64,000 nt of DNA, taken from positions 44,801 to 108,800 of the forward strand of contig JAFKKO010000113.1 in the NCBI GenBank assembly GCA_017305455.1, given 5' to 3'. Source of the DNA: Hyphomicrobiales bacterium (GTDB lineage Bacteria > Pseudomonadota > Alphaproteobacteria > Rhizobiales > Xanthobacteraceae). The position numbers and the translations under genes were made by a program. Shown here piece after piece: positions 36,551 through 46,348 of this stretch. How positions within the stretch are numbered: the stretch's first letter is position 1; every line of letters begins with the position of its first letter. The notes beneath the pieces were generated by a model. The model worked only from the letters and a program-made list of their open reading frames with translations. It was not told the origin of the DNA and ran no database searches.

Positions 36551-39478
36551 GTGATATCGCCTGAATTGTCCCTGTTTGCGCTTGTTGCACTCCCTTTCCT
36601 GGGAAGCTGTCTCGCTACCCTGTTCCGCGTGAACGCCCGGAACGGAGCTGCATATTTCGCCGGGCTCATTGCGCTGGCGGCCCTGGCGCAGACCATCGCG
36701 ATGTATCCGCGAGTGACGGACGGCGGGGTCCTTCAGTACAGGTTCGATTGGGTTCCGGAGCTTGGGCTGAGCTTCAGCCTGCGTATGGACGGCTTCGCCT
36801 GGATCTTCGCCGCGCTGATCACCGGCATCGGATTCCTGGTCGTTCTCTACGCGCGATACTACATGTCCTCGACCGACCCCGTTCCGCGGTTCTTCGCATT
36901 TTTGCTGGCCTTCATGGGGGCGATGCTCGGGATCGTCCTCTCGGGAAACCTCATTCAACTGGTCTTCTTCTGGGAGCTGACCAGTCTCTTCTCCTTCTTG
37001 CTGATCGGCTATTGGTACCAGAGTGCCCAGGCGCGTGACGGCGCCCGTATGGCGCTGACCATCACATCCGCCGGCGGCCTTTGTCTTTTCGCCGGCGTTC
37101 TGATTCTAGGCCACATCGTCGGAAGCTACGACCTCGACCGGATCCTCTCCTCGGGAATCATCATTCGGTCGCACCCGCTCTACGTGCCGGCGCTCGTTCT
37201 CATTCTGGCCGGCGCTCTTACGAAAAGCGCGCAGTTCCCGTTTCATTTCTGGCTTCCGCATGCGATGGCCGCGCCGACGCCGGTCTCCGCCTACCTCCAC
37301 TCCGCAACCATGGTCAAAGCCGGCGTGTTCCTGCTGGTGCGCCTTTGGCCTGCGATGGGGGGCACGGACGAGTGGCTCTGGCTGGTGGGGTCCGCCGGGC
37401 TTGTCACCTTCATCGTCGGCGCCTTCTTTGCGGTGTTCCAGCAGGATCTCAAGGGGCTTCTTGCCTATTCGACCATCAGCCACCTCGGGCTGATCACGTT
37501 GCTGACCGGACTCGATTCGCCGATCGGGCAGGTCGCCGCCATTTTCCACATTATGAATCACGCGACTTTCAAGGCGTCCCTCTTCATGGCGGCCGGGATC
37601 ATCGACCACGAAACCGGAACGCGCGACATCCGGCGCCTGAGCGGCCTGCGACGCTCCATGCCCACTACGGCGGCGCTCGCAATGGTCGCAGCGGCTGCGA
37701 TGGCGGGCGTGCCGCTCCTGAATGGTTTTCTGTCGAAGGAGATGTTCTTCGCCGAAACCATCGAGATCCACGACAACTCGTTAATAGACCAGGCATTGCC
37801 GTACATCGTCACGATTGCGAGCATGTTTACCGTCGCATACTCGCTGCGCTTCATCCTCGATGTGTTTTTCGGCCCATCTCCAAAAGACTTGCTGCGTGTT
37901 CCTCACGAGCCGCCGTTCCTGATGCGCCTGCCGTCGGGACTGCTGGTGCTGGCGTGTCTTGTCGTTGGAATCGCCCCTGCAATGACGATAGGCCCGCTTT
38001 TGGCCACGGCGCTCCACGCCGTTCTCGGCCCCGTGCTTCCGGCCTACAATCTGGCTGCCTGGCACGGGTTCACGCCGGAGCTTCTGATGAGCTTCGTCGC
38101 CATCGTCGGCGGAATCGCAACCTATACCGTGCTGCGCTCTTATTTGAAGGTCAATGAGGGGCCGCCGCTGCTGCGTCACATCAAGGGGCAGCGCATCTTT
38201 GAGCGCATCCTCGTCACCGTCTCCTGGCGGCTTGCGCGGCGACTGGAGCAACTGCTTGGGACGCAACGCCTGCAACCGCAATTGCAGATATTGATCTGCG
38301 TCGCTCTCCTCGCCGGACTGACGCCGATCTACATGCGCGGGATCGGCTACGAAGGCTCTTCGCAGGCGACATTTGATGTGGCGTTCGCGATCATCTGGGC
38401 TGTCGGCGTTTCCTGTGCCCTGGCTGCGGCCTATCAGGCCAAATTTCATCGCCTGGCAGCGCTCATTCTGGTCGGCGGCGCCGGCCTCGTGACCTGCATC
38501 AGCTTCGTCTGGTTCTCGGCGCCGGACCTTGCCCTCACACAGCTTGTGGTCGAAACCGTTACGACGGTGCTTCTCGTTCTCGGTCTGCGCTGGCTGCCGA
38601 AGCGTTTCGAAAAAAGAGACTCGGCTGCTACGGCATGGGACAGTCTGCGCTGGTATCGCGTGCGCGACCTTTTCGTCGCCGTCGCCGCGGGCGTTTGCAT
38701 GGCGACGCTTGCCTATGCCGTCATGACGAGGCCGTCTCCCGACAGCATCTCCAGATTTCTCGTTGAAAACGCTTACGTCAAAGGCGGCGGCACCAATATC
38801 GTGAACGTCATTCTGGTGGATTTCCGCGCATTCGACACATTGGGAGAAATCGCCGTTCTCGGCATTGTCGCCCTCACCGTGTTTGCGTTGCTGCGTCGGT
38901 TTCGTCCAGCCGCCGACAGCATTCCGATGCCTGAGCAACAGCGCGCACAAGACCTTTTTGACGATGAAAGCGAAACGCACCAGCGTGGCGCCACCGTCAA
39001 GAGCGCAATGGCGATTCCGGCGCTCATGATGGGCGCGCTATTCCCGCTCATCATCGCGACGGTTTTATATCTTCTCCTTCGTGGACACGATCTGCCGGGC
39101 GGCGGGTTCGTCGCCGGCGTGACGATGGCTGCCGCTTTCATCCTGCAGTACATGGCCCGCGGAACCACCTGGGTGGAATCGCATCTGCGCGTGTTGCCGA
39201 TCCGCTGGATCGGCGCGGGCTTGCTTGCAGCCGCCGGCGTCGGATCGGCCGCCCTGCTGTTCGGCCGGCCGTTCCTGACTTCATCATTCGCCTACGTGGA
39301 TATTCCCTGGATCGGGCGTGTGCCGGCTGCCAGCGCAATGTTGTTCGACTTGGGCGTATTCGCGCTGGTTGTCGGCGCGACCGTGCTGATGCTGATTGCC
39401 ATCGCGCATCAATCCCTGCGCAGTCATCGCGCGCCCCGCGCGCCCCTCGCCGACGATTCCACTATCGAGATGCGCTGA
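36551..39478 (+). CDS. mrpA: Mrp Na+(K+)/H+ antiporter subunit A with fused subunit B
   Basis: 975 aa, GTG start preceded by CGGGAAG. NuoL-like antiporter domain (about 1-500) with the ion-path residues in HFWLPHAMAAPTPVSAYLHS and ATMVKAGVFLLVR, an MrpA-specific C-terminal domain (about 560-790) and an MrpB/MnhB domain at the end (about 815-960; LRGHDLPGGGFVAG). The AB fusion matches group 2 (seven subunits coded by six genes). Inner-membrane secondary antiporter for Na+/K+ and alkaline resistance. Its stop overlaps the start of mrpC. Confidence 0.94.
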   Translation: MISPELSLFALVALPFLGSCLATLFRVNARNGAAYFAGLIALAALAQTIAMYPRVTDGGVLQYRFDWVPELGLSFSLRMDGFAWIFAALITGIGFLVVLYARYYMSSTDPVPRFFAFLLAFMGAMLGIVLSGNLIQLVFFWELTSLFSFLLIGYWYQSAQARDGARMALTITSAGGLCLFAGVLILGHIVGSYDLDRILSSGIIIRSHPLYVPALVLILAGALTKSAQFPFHFWLPHAMAAPTPVSAYLHSATMVKAGVFLLVRLWPAMGGTDEWLWLVGSAGLVTFIVGAFFAVFQQDLKGLLAYSTISHLGLITLLTGLDSPIGQVAAIFHIMNHATFKASLFMAAGIIDHETGTRDIRRLSGLRRSMPTTAALAMVAAAAMAGVPLLNGFLSKEMFFAETIEIHDNSLIDQALPYIVTIASMFTVAYSLRFILDVFFGPSPKDLLRVPHEPPFLMRLPSGLLVLACLVVGIAPAMTIGPLLATALHAVLGPVLPAYNLAAWHGFTPELLMSFVAIVGGIATYTVLRSYLKVNEGPPLLRHIKGQRIFERILVTVSWRLARRLEQLLGTQRLQPQLQILICVALLAGLTPIYMRGIGYEGSSQATFDVAFAIIWAVGVSCALAAAYQAKFHRLAALILVGGAGLVTCISFVWFSAPDLALTQLVVETVTTVLLVLGLRWLPKRFEKRDSAATAWDSLRWYRVRDLFVAVAAGVCMATLAYAVMTRPSPDSISRFLVENAYVKGGGTNIVNVILVDFRAFDTLGEIAVLGIVALTVFALLRRFRPAADSIPMPEQQRAQDLFDDESETHQRGATVKSAMAIPALMMGALFPLIIATVLYLLLRGHDLPGGGFVAGVTMAAAFILQYMARGTTWVESHLRVLPIRWIGAGLLAAAGVGSAALLFGRPFLTSSFAYVDIPWIGRVPAASAMLFDLGVFALVVGATVLMLIAIAHQSLRSHRAPRAPLADDSTIEMR

Positions 39479-39819
39479 TGGAAATCGTCCTCGCTATTGG
39501 CATCGGTGTACTTGTCAGTTCAGGTGTTTGGCTGATCCTCAGGCCGCGCACCTTCCAGGTTGTCATGGGGCTGTCGCTGCTCTCTTATGCGGTCAATCTG
39601 TTTATTATCGCCATGGGACGACTGAAGACCGAAGCGGCTCCGGTCCTCTCCGCCGGTGGCGTGGGCGACCCGGCACGTTACGCCGACCCGCTGCCGCAGG
39701 CGCTCGTCCTGACCGCCATCGTCATTGGTTTCGCCACGACGGCCCTGCTTCTCGTGGTTCTGATCGCGTCACGAGGTTTGACCGGCACCGATCATGTCGA
39801 CGGGCGGGAACTGGATTGA
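39478..39819 (+). CDS. mrpC: Mrp antiporter subunit C
   Basis: 113-aa NuoK-like protein with three hydrophobic helices (IGIGVLVSSGVWLILRPR, VVMGLSLLSYAVNLFIIAMG, ALVLTAIVIGFATTALLLVV), the characteristic MnhC layout with the loop DPLPQALVLTAIVIG. ATG overlaps the mrpA stop and its TGA overlaps the mrpD ATG (TGATG). Membrane subunit of the hetero-oligomeric antiporter. Confidence 0.94.
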   Translation: MEIVLAIGIGVLVSSGVWLILRPRTFQVVMGLSLLSYAVNLFIIAMGRLKTEAAPVLSAGGVGDPARYADPLPQALVLTAIVIGFATTALLLVVLIASRGLTGTDHVDGRELD

Positions 39820-41438
39820 TGAGCAGCATCGCGGACCATCTGATCATCGCGCCGGTTGCGTTGCCGCTTCTTGCCAGCGCAATCATGCTCGTGCTCGGCG
39901 GCGACCGTCGCACCATGAACGCCACGCTTAATGTCGCGACCGTCGCCGCGCTCGTCTGGATTGCGATCAACCTGCTCGGGGGAGCCGATGCTTCGCCGAA
40001 CGGTCTCCTCGCCGTGTACCGGCTCGGCGACTGGCCTGCGCCGTTCGCCATCGTCCTGGTTGTCGACAGGCTGGCCGCCATGATGTTGCTGCTGACGAGT
40101 GTTCTGGCGTTGGCCGCCTCGTTGTTCGCGCTCGCTCGGTGGCATCGAGTCGGCGCGCATTTCCATTCCCTGTTTCAGTTTCTGTTGATGGGAATCAATG
40201 GAGCTTTCCTGACCGGCGATCTCTTCAATCTGTTTGTCTTTTTCGAGATCCTGCTTGCCGCCTCGTATGGCCTGGCGCTTCACGGCTCGGGCACGGCGCG
40301 CGTCACCGCCGGCATGCACTATATCATTGTCAACCTGGTGGCCTCGCTTCTGTTTCTCATCGGCGTGAGCTTGATCTACGGGGTCACAGGAACGCTCAAC
40401 ATGGCCGACCTTGCGACGCGCATTCCGGAGATTCGCTCCGGCGATCGCGCGCTGCTGGAAGCAGGCGCGGGCATCCTCGGGATCGCCTTTCTGACGAAGG
40501 CTGGCATGTGGCCGCTGTGCTTCTGGCTCCCCCGGACCTATGCGGTCGCACCGCCTCCGATCGCAGCGCTCTTCGCGATCCTCACAAAAGTAGGTGTCTA
40601 CATTGTATGCCGGCTGTGGCTGCTGTTGTTTGGCGCGCACGCGGGAGCATCAGCTCATTTCGGCGGCGACGTACTGCTGATCGGCGGAATGGCGACCATC
40701 CTGTTTGGCGCGATCGGGTGTCTCGCGTCGCAAGACATGGCGCGCCTCGCCGCTTATTCCGTGCTGGTATCCTCCGGCACGGTGCTCGCCGCCATCGCCA
40801 TGGGATCTGTCGGCATGACAGCCGGCGCTTTCTACTATCTCGTCAGTTCGACGCTTGGATTGGGTGCGCTTTTTCTGACCATCGAACTTGTCGAGCGGGG
40901 CCGCGAGCCCGGCGCTGATCTCCTCGCGGTGACCCGAGAGCTTTACGGCGAAGAATATGAACTCGACGACGCCAAGGAAACGGGCATTGCGATCCCCGCG
41001 AGCATAGCCGTTCTGGGCGGCGTCTTTATCTGCTGCGCCCTCATCATCTCCGGGCTTCCGCCGCTGTCCGGCTTCATCGCCAAATTCGCATTACTGACGA
41101 CAGCTCTGAACTCGCAATCCGCCGGCGTTTCCGTCGCCGTCTGGACATTCCTCGTCATCCTGATCCTGTCCGGATTCGCGACCCTGATCGCCACGACCCG
41201 CGCTGGAATCTATGCGCTTTGGGCGTCGCCGGATCGCGCCGCGCCCAGCGTGCGTTTGATTGAAATCGCACCTGTCATTGCGCTCATTCTGCTTTGCGTC
41301 GCGCAGACCGTCCAGGCCGGACCGGTTTTCCGATACACGCAGGCGGCAGCGGGCTCTCTCTATGCGCCGCAGGATTATTTGCGCGGCGTTCTCGACGCGG
41401 GAAACACACTTCAAAATGCCCGGGGGGGGACCCCATGA
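39819..41438 (+). CDS. mrpD: Mrp antiporter subunit D
   Basis: 539-aa NuoM/N-like subunit with about 14 helices; conserved stretches FNLFVFFEILLAASYGLALH, KAGMWPLCFWLPRTYAVAPP and AALFAILTKVGVY carry the proton-path Lys/Glu/His. ATG 39819 is set by the TGATG junction with mrpC; the longer frame upstream lies across mrpA and mrpC. Paired with mrpA as the second antiporter-like subunit. Confidence 0.94.
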   Translation: MSSIADHLIIAPVALPLLASAIMLVLGGDRRTMNATLNVATVAALVWIAINLLGGADASPNGLLAVYRLGDWPAPFAIVLVVDRLAAMMLLLTSVLALAASLFALARWHRVGAHFHSLFQFLLMGINGAFLTGDLFNLFVFFEILLAASYGLALHGSGTARVTAGMHYIIVNLVASLLFLIGVSLIYGVTGTLNMADLATRIPEIRSGDRALLEAGAGILGIAFLTKAGMWPLCFWLPRTYAVAPPPIAALFAILTKVGVYIVCRLWLLLFGAHAGASAHFGGDVLLIGGMATILFGAIGCLASQDMARLAAYSVLVSSGTVLAAIAMGSVGMTAGAFYYLVSSTLGLGALFLTIELVERGREPGADLLAVTRELYGEEYELDDAKETGIAIPASIAVLGGVFICCALIISGLPPLSGFIAKFALLTTALNSQSAGVSVAVWTFLVILILSGFATLIATTRAGIYALWASPDRAAPSVRLIEIAPVIALILLCVAQTVQAGPVFRYTQAAAGSLYAPQDYLRGVLDAGNTLQNARGGTP

Positions 41439-41920
41439 GATTGCTCCCCTATCCGATCGCAAGCGTCATTCTTCTCGGCTTCTGGCTATTGTTGAATCAA
41501 TCCCTGTCGATCGGCCAGCTTCTCCTGGGTACGGGTGTGGCGCTGATCGGTGGGTGGTCGCTGGCAGCGCTGGAGCAGCCGAAGGCGCGTCCAAGGCGGC
41601 CACTTACGATACTGCGCCTGGCGCTCGTCGTTTTCGTGGATATTGTCAAATCCAACATTGCCGTCGCACGCATCATTGTCGGTTTCGGGCGAAAAGGGAG
41701 GCGTCCCGGGTTTGTCGATATACCGCTTGAGTTGCGCGATCCTTATGGTCTCGCGCTTCTCGCATGCATCATTACTTCCACGCCCGGAACGTTATGGGTC
41801 AAATTCGAGGAACCGGCCGGCATGTTGACCATCCATGTCCTCGACCTGGTCGACAGGGCCGAATGGATCAGCACCATCAAGAATCGCTATGAGCGCCCGC
41901 TTCTGGAGATTTTCGCATGA
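41435..41920 (+). CDS. mrpE: Mrp antiporter subunit E
   Basis: 161-aa MnhE protein starting MRLLPYPIASVILLGFWLLL, with DIVKSNIAVARIIVG and the TPGTLWV block in its soluble half. ATG 41435 overlaps the mrpD stop (ATGA); the longer frame upstream is inside mrpD. A run of seven G (41421-41427) lies just before the ATG and could be a slippery or error-prone spot. Confidence 0.93.
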   Translation: MRLLPYPIASVILLGFWLLLNQSLSIGQLLLGTGVALIGGWSLAALEQPKARPRRPLTILRLALVVFVDIVKSNIAVARIIVGFGRKGRRPGFVDIPLELRDPYGLALLACIITSTPGTLWVKFEEPAGMLTIHVLDLVDRAEWISTIKNRYERPLLEIFA

Positions 41921-42195
41921 ATGCGTTGCTTGCGTATTCGATCACGATTGCGCAGATCTCGCTGGGAGTAGCGATGCTATGCGCGACGTATCGTATGTTA
42001 CGCGGCCCTCGCGCGCAGGATAGAGTACTCGGCCTGGATACGCTCTACGTCAATGCGACGTTGATGCTTCTCGTATTCGGCATCAAATCAGGCTCCACGC
42101 TCTATTTTGAAATAGCGCTGGTGATCGCCCTGCTCGGCTTTGTCGGCACTGTCGCGCTTGCTAAATTCCTGCTCCGTGGCGAGGTCATCGAATGA
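41917..42195 (+). CDS. mrpF: Mrp antiporter subunit F
   Basis: 92-aa MnhF protein with three helices and the family block RMLRGPRAQDRVLGLDTLYV. ATGA overlaps on both sides bind it into the operon. Confidence 0.93.
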   Translation: MNALLAYSITIAQISLGVAMLCATYRMLRGPRAQDRVLGLDTLYVNATLMLLVFGIKSGSTLYFEIALVIALLGFVGTVALAKFLLRGEVIE

Positions 42196-42560
42196 ACAAT
42201 GTCGCTGAAATTCCGCCGCTCGCAGCGTTTTTGACGGCTGCATTTCTGATTGCGGGAGCCGGACTGGCCCTGGTTGGCTCACTGGGGCTGCTTCGGCTTC
42301 GCAGCTTCTATGAAAGAGTTCACGCGCCCACGCTCGGAACAACTCTCGGCGTCGGCTGCATTGCGACATCGTCGATCATCTACTTCTCGACGCTTGCCGG
42401 CCAACCCGTGTTTCACGAAATCCTGATTATTGTGTTCGTGGCCATCACCACGCCCATCACGCTGATGGTTCTGGTTCGAGCGGCACTGTTTCGCGATCAA
42501 TCGGAAGCGCATGGCGCATCTATGACCAGCATTGAAAGCAGCGCCCACCCGCACAAATAA
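42192..42560 (+). CDS. mrpG: Mrp antiporter subunit G
   Basis: 122-aa MnhG/PhaG protein: GAGLALVGSLGLLRLRSFYE, RVHAPTLGTTLGVGCIATSS and a third helix FHEILIIVFVAITTPITLMV. Last gene of the Mrp set; the operon is complete (A/B fused, C, D, E, F, G). Confidence 0.93.
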   Translation: MNNVAEIPPLAAFLTAAFLIAGAGLALVGSLGLLRLRSFYERVHAPTLGTTLGVGCIATSSIIYFSTLAGQPVFHEILIIVFVAITTPITLMVLVRAALFRDQSEAHGASMTSIESSAHPHK

Positions 42561-42584
42561 CAAGTCACGGAAGCGGAGAAACAC

Positions 42585-43442
42585 ATGAAGATTCTCGCAG
42601 CCACGGATTTCTCGACACGATCCAACAGGGCACTGAGACAGGCGGCCTTGTTGGCGCAATCGAACGACTCGCTTCTGTTCATGGTCCATGTCGTCGACAA
42701 CGATCAACCGGATGATTTGGTCCGCATGGAGCAGCGGGAGGCCGAACGAATCCTGCGCGAGCAAATGAGCGCGATGCCCGAAATTCGCTGGACACATGCT
42801 CGCCCGATGGTCATTACCGGCGATCCCTTCGACGGTATTTTGCGATCTGCGGCCGAGATCCGGCCCGATCTGATCGTCATGGGGTCTCATCGCAAGTCGC
42901 TGCTTCTTGATATCTTCACTGGAACGACGATCGAGCGCGTGATTCGGAAGGGGACGGTGCCTGTCCTAATGGTGAATCACGATGCGCAGCGTAGCTATGA
43001 GCGAGTTCTTGTGCCGACCGACATGTCGGATGCTTCAGCAAACGCCATGCATGTCGCCCTTGCGATGGGATTGCTGGGCGATGGAGGCGTCACACTTCTT
43101 CATGCGTTCACCGCTCTCGCAAAAGGCAAAATGTCTATTGCGAGCCTGGATCAGGCGAGTATCGACGGTTACATCGAAGGTGAGCGCCGGCAAGCCGGCG
43201 ACGAACTGGCTGCATTTTTGATTGCCAACGGCTTGCAGCGCGAGCAATGGCGTCTTCGCTTGGAAGAAGGGACGCCGATGGAAATTATTTCGCGCGCAGT
43301 GACGGACATCCAGCCGGATCTGGTTGTCATGGGGACGCATAGCCGCTCGCGTCTGCTGAAGGCACTGATAGGAAGCGTCACGGACGAAACACTGCGCTCG
43401 ATCAATGTAGACGTTCTGGTAGTTCCTTTTTCGGGGCGATAG
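42585..43442 (+). CDS. Tandem UspA universal stress protein
   Basis: 285 aa with two Usp folds (about 1-140 and 145-285). Each ends in an ATP-site-like segment: LIVMGSHRKSLLLDIFTGTT and LVVMGTHSRSRLLKALIGSV (G-2x-G-9x-G type). Follows mrpG by 24 bases with GGAG before the ATG, so it is probably co-transcribed with the antiporter as a salt or pH stress partner. Function beyond nucleotide binding is not known. Confidence 0.92.
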   Translation: MKILAATDFSTRSNRALRQAALLAQSNDSLLFMVHVVDNDQPDDLVRMEQREAERILREQMSAMPEIRWTHARPMVITGDPFDGILRSAAEIRPDLIVMGSHRKSLLLDIFTGTTIERVIRKGTVPVLMVNHDAQRSYERVLVPTDMSDASANAMHVALAMGLLGDGGVTLLHAFTALAKGKMSIASLDQASIDGYIEGERRQAGDELAAFLIANGLQREQWRLRLEEGTPMEIISRAVTDIQPDLVVMGTHSRSRLLKALIGSVTDETLRSINVDVLVVPFSGR

Positions 43443-44054
43443 TCTGGCAGTTCGCGGGTCGGGCGCGTCTATGTATGCGGCCTGTTCGTGCGACTCATCT
43501 TCATGACCGCTGACCCTGATGGAGTTCGCGCATCAACGCCTCATCAACGGGTCGCGCTCGTGGCGCCCCAAAGCTCTGCGGGCTATGTCGATCCCCGGTC
43601 CGACCCCGAGCGAAGGCGCGCTTTAGCCGCGGCCATTGCTGATCCCACAAAGCAACGACGAGTTCGTCCCGCTCCCGTTGCCCGAGCATCGACGATACTA
43701 TTGGCTTGGTTGGATTATTGTAGATCGCCTAACGAACCTGCGAGCGCTGATCGTGGTCATCTAGTCTCAGAGGAGATCAAAGCCGTCACAAGAAAGGGGC
43801 ATCGCTGGTCAGCTCTGGGGCAATTGCAGACGTTTCTAGTAAGCTGCGAGCAAATGCATCATCCGCACAAACGTGACAACCCTTCATAATCCAATTGGCG
43901 AGCAACGTGGAAGCTCCGTCCAAAGCTCCGAAAAACAGGCAGGCTTCAGCCTCGCGACGACTATGCCGTCAACAACCGATATCGCGAAGTGTGCGAGCAG
44001 GCTTGCGGGATCGTTTGGGAATGTCCGCCGGCGGATCGGACACAGACAGTGCAT
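43443..44054. other. Decayed or non-coding stretch
   Basis: About 610 bases with frames on both strands (43488-43889 plus; 43501-43689 minus) that I cannot link to any family. It adjoins the serine dehydratase remnant, so it may be the eroded edge of an insertion or deletion event. Confidence 0.45.
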
Positions 44055-44261
44055 TTACGAGAACGCGGTGCCGACAGTGACCTTGTCGAACTTCGCCTGC
44101 CTCGCCGTTAGTTCCTCGACAAACCGCACCGCAGCACGCATCGGGCACACCGTATGTGAACTTGAGGGCTCGATGCCAATTCTGAACAAATCGGTGACGG
44201 CTATAGGCGACTGACCAGGGCGGCGACCTGCCGAGATCTCTTGCGTTTCCGAATGAACCAT
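44055..44261 (-). pseudogene. sdaA: N-terminal remnant of L-serine dehydratase
   Basis: The minus strand encodes [20 protein letters not shown] then [11 protein letters not shown], which matches the N-terminal signature of iron-sulfur L-serine ammonia-lyase ([20 protein letters not shown] in typical members). The frame stops soon after at 44055 and the catalytic cysteine-rich part is absent. It is on the same strand as, and directly behind, the DadA-like gene under the glycine riboswitch, so it was probably once part of that glycine/serine-degrading operon. Confidence 0.8.
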
Positions 44262-44330
44262 AAGCGCCTTCTCCGATCCCGACCGAAATGCAGTTGCTGT
44301 GTACGTTCTAAAGACCTTTCATCTACGTCC

Positions 44331-45587
44331 TCATGACGCCAGCGCGTGATCGTCGGCCAACCGCACATCATCGACAAGGCTGGCCACCATTTGGGCAGTA
44401 GCAGCCGATAGCGTCCAACCCAAATGCCCGTGGCCCGTATTGTAGAGAATTCCCGGTATCCGGCTTTTTCGAACGGTCGGCATCATGTCTGGCAACATGG
44501 GACGCAATCCGGCCCAAGATACGACCCGGCGCGTGCTCATACCGGGAAACAGGTGACGCGACCAGTCAACCAAAGGCTTCACGCGGTCCGCCCGAATATC
44601 GAGATTAAAGCCGTTGAACTCCGCTGTTCCGGCAACGCGGAAACGATCAGCTCCGAGACGGCTGGTCACAATCTTTGCCGCATCATCCAGCAAGCTAACC
44701 TGAGGCGCCGCCTCCTGGCTCTGCACGTCATCGAGGTAAACCGTGATCGAATAGCCTTTGACCGGGTACACATTCACGCGGTCCCCCACCATACTGGCAA
44801 TCTGACGGCTACCAACGCCGGCGCAAACAATAACGCGATCGAATTCCAGCACCCCAATCCGGCTTGCCCCGAGGCCGCCTTCAACTGCGAGGGTAACCGT
44901 TACCTTGCCGTCACGGTTACGCAGACCAGTGACCAAGGCCTGATTGATGAAGGTCGCGCCCCGGCGCTGACAAGAATGAGCAAGCCCGGACGTAAACTTG
45001 TGAATGTCCCCGGTTGCATCGGATGGTGTATAGAATCCACCATAAAAATCGCTCTTTAACGCAGGCTCGATCTGCCTAATCTCTTCATTTGTAACTGCCC
45101 GGCGCTCCAGCCCGCTCTCGTTCAGGAGGCTGTTCACCCGTTCGGCACGCTTAAACCCGGATGCATCATGATAGAAATGAAGAATTCCCCGCTTCTCCAG
45201 ATTGAAATCAATCTTCTCCCGCTCAGCGATTTCAAACAGATGGTTCCGGGCTTCCAACGCAAGTAGGACCGTCGCAGCGGTGTTGTCCCGATATCTCGGG
45301 ATCGCAGCAACGAACTCACCGAGCCATGAGTATTTGTGCCAGGACGGACGCAGGTTCATCAGAAGCGGAGCGTTCTGCTTGAACATCCATTTCACGCCTT
45401 TGGCGACCGTCTCCCAGCTATTCCAGACCTCCGCATTGCTGGCGGACAACTGGCCGCCATTCGCATAAGATGTTTCCATTGCTGCGTAGGGATGCCGGTC
45501 GATCACCGTGACCGAATGTCCACGGGACAACAACGCGTCAGCAGTTGTGACGCCGGTAATTCCCGAGCCGATAATTGCAATTTTCAT
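44331..45587 (-). CDS. dadA: FAD-dependent D-amino acid dehydrogenase/glycine oxidase-like
   Basis: 418 aa. FAD-binding GSGITG at residues 8-13 in MKIAIIGSGITGVTTADALL, DAO-fold body with YANGGQLSASNAEVW and the C-terminal GHGHLGWTLSAATAQM, typical of the DadA small-subunit family. It would oxidatively deaminate D-amino acids or glycine to keto acid plus ammonia, feeding electrons to the respiratory chain. ATG 45587 is chosen because the frame upstream is the riboswitch leader. The tandem glycine riboswitch 53 bases upstream makes glycine the most likely substrate or signal. Confidence 0.9.
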   Translation of the reverse strand: MKIAIIGSGITGVTTADALLSRGHSVTVIDRHPYAAMETSYANGGQLSASNAEVWNSWETVAKGVKWMFKQNAPLLMNLRPSWHKYSWLGEFVAAIPRYRDNTAATVLLALEARNHLFEIAEREKIDFNLEKRGILHFYHDASGFKRAERVNSLLNESGLERRAVTNEEIRQIEPALKSDFYGGFYTPSDATGDIHKFTSGLAHSCQRRGATFINQALVTGLRNRDGKVTVTLAVEGGLGASRIGVLEFDRVIVCAGVGSRQIASMVGDRVNVYPVKGYSITVYLDDVQSQEAAPQVSLLDDAAKIVTSRLGADRFRVAGTAEFNGFNLDIRADRVKPLVDWSRHLFPGMSTRRVVSWAGLRPMLPDMMPTVRKSRIPGILYNTGHGHLGWTLSAATAQMVASLVDDVRLADDHALAS

Positions 45588-45639
45588 AGTGCAGGTCCCA
45601 CGTAGGTTGGCGATCGACCATCGATCGCTTCGCCCCATC

Positions 45640-45798
45640 TGTCGCGGGTACCTGAGAGTTTTGCCGGACGAATCCGGTTATCCCCTTCGGTGGGCGTAAA
45701 ACGCCTCTCTCCAGATTGTCCAACTGCACGGTCCTTGTGCCTGAGAGTTTATTGGGGGTTGCTCCTTCGACGTCGCTTACGCGAGCTCTCCCGAGCAG
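45640..45798 (-). ncRNA. Tandem glycine riboswitch
   Basis: On the minus strand, two consecutive aptamer-like units. The first has CGGGAGAGCTC..., AAGGAGCAACC, then AAACTCTCAGGCACAAGGAC (about 45750-45731). The second has GGAGAGAGGCG, CGAAGGGGATAACC and AAAACTCTCAGGTACC (about 45659-45644). The paired conserved blocks ACTCTCAGG and the GGAGAGAGGCG core are the gcvT-type signature. It lies just upstream of the DadA-like gene and in the same direction, so it should switch on this gene when glycine is high. Confidence 0.93.
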
Positions 45799-45883
45799 TT
45801 TTTGGACATGTTATGATTGCATATTTTGTTGTTCAAAACAACGAACCGGAATGATTCCTCCAATAGAGCGCGCGATGAAAAGA

Positions 45884-46336
45884 TCAGGCTTCTGATGTTT
45901 CAGAAACCACAGTGGCGAACTTCGTGAAGAACTCGCCGGCCAGCTTCTTTGCCGTGGCATCGATCAGGCGACCACCAAGCTGCGCGAGCTTTCCGCCCAC
46001 ATCCGCCTTGGCTTCATAGGCGAGAACCGTTCCCTCCAGGTGATCCGACAACACTACCTTTGCATTGCCTTTCGCAAAACCCGCCGCTCCGCCCTGACCT
46101 TCACCGGTGATGGTGTAGCCAACTAGCGGATTGATATCGCTGAGGCTCACCTTGCCACTGAACGACGCCTTGATCGGGCCGATCTTGAGAGTCGACTTAG
46201 CCAACATCTGGCTATCGGAGACCTTCGTCAGTTCAGTGCATCCCGGAATGCACTGAGCCAAAACGGCTGTATCGTTCAGAGCATTCCAGACAGTTTCGCG
46301 CGGGGCGCGGATAATCTCTTCTCCGCCAAGATCCAT
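45884..46336 (-). CDS. CoxG-family (SRPBCC) protein
   Basis: 150 aa, carbon monoxide dehydrogenase subunit G-like START/SRPBCC fold: MDLGGEEIIRAPRETVWNAL, IPGCTEL, TITGEGQGGAAGFAKG. In cox clusters it helps anchor or mature the enzyme at the membrane. Last gene of the permease-to-coxG unit, 12 bases after the large hydroxylase subunit gene. Lacks the long C-terminal hydrophobic extension of full-length CoxG. Confidence 0.87.
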   Translation of the reverse strand: MDLGGEEIIRAPRETVWNALNDTAVLAQCIPGCTELTKVSDSQMLAKSTLKIGPIKASFSGKVSLSDINPLVGYTITGEGQGGAAGFAKGNAKVVLSDHLEGTVLAYEAKADVGGKLAQLGGRLIDATAKKLAGEFFTKFATVVSETSEA

Positions 46337-46348
46337 CTCATTCTCCTG

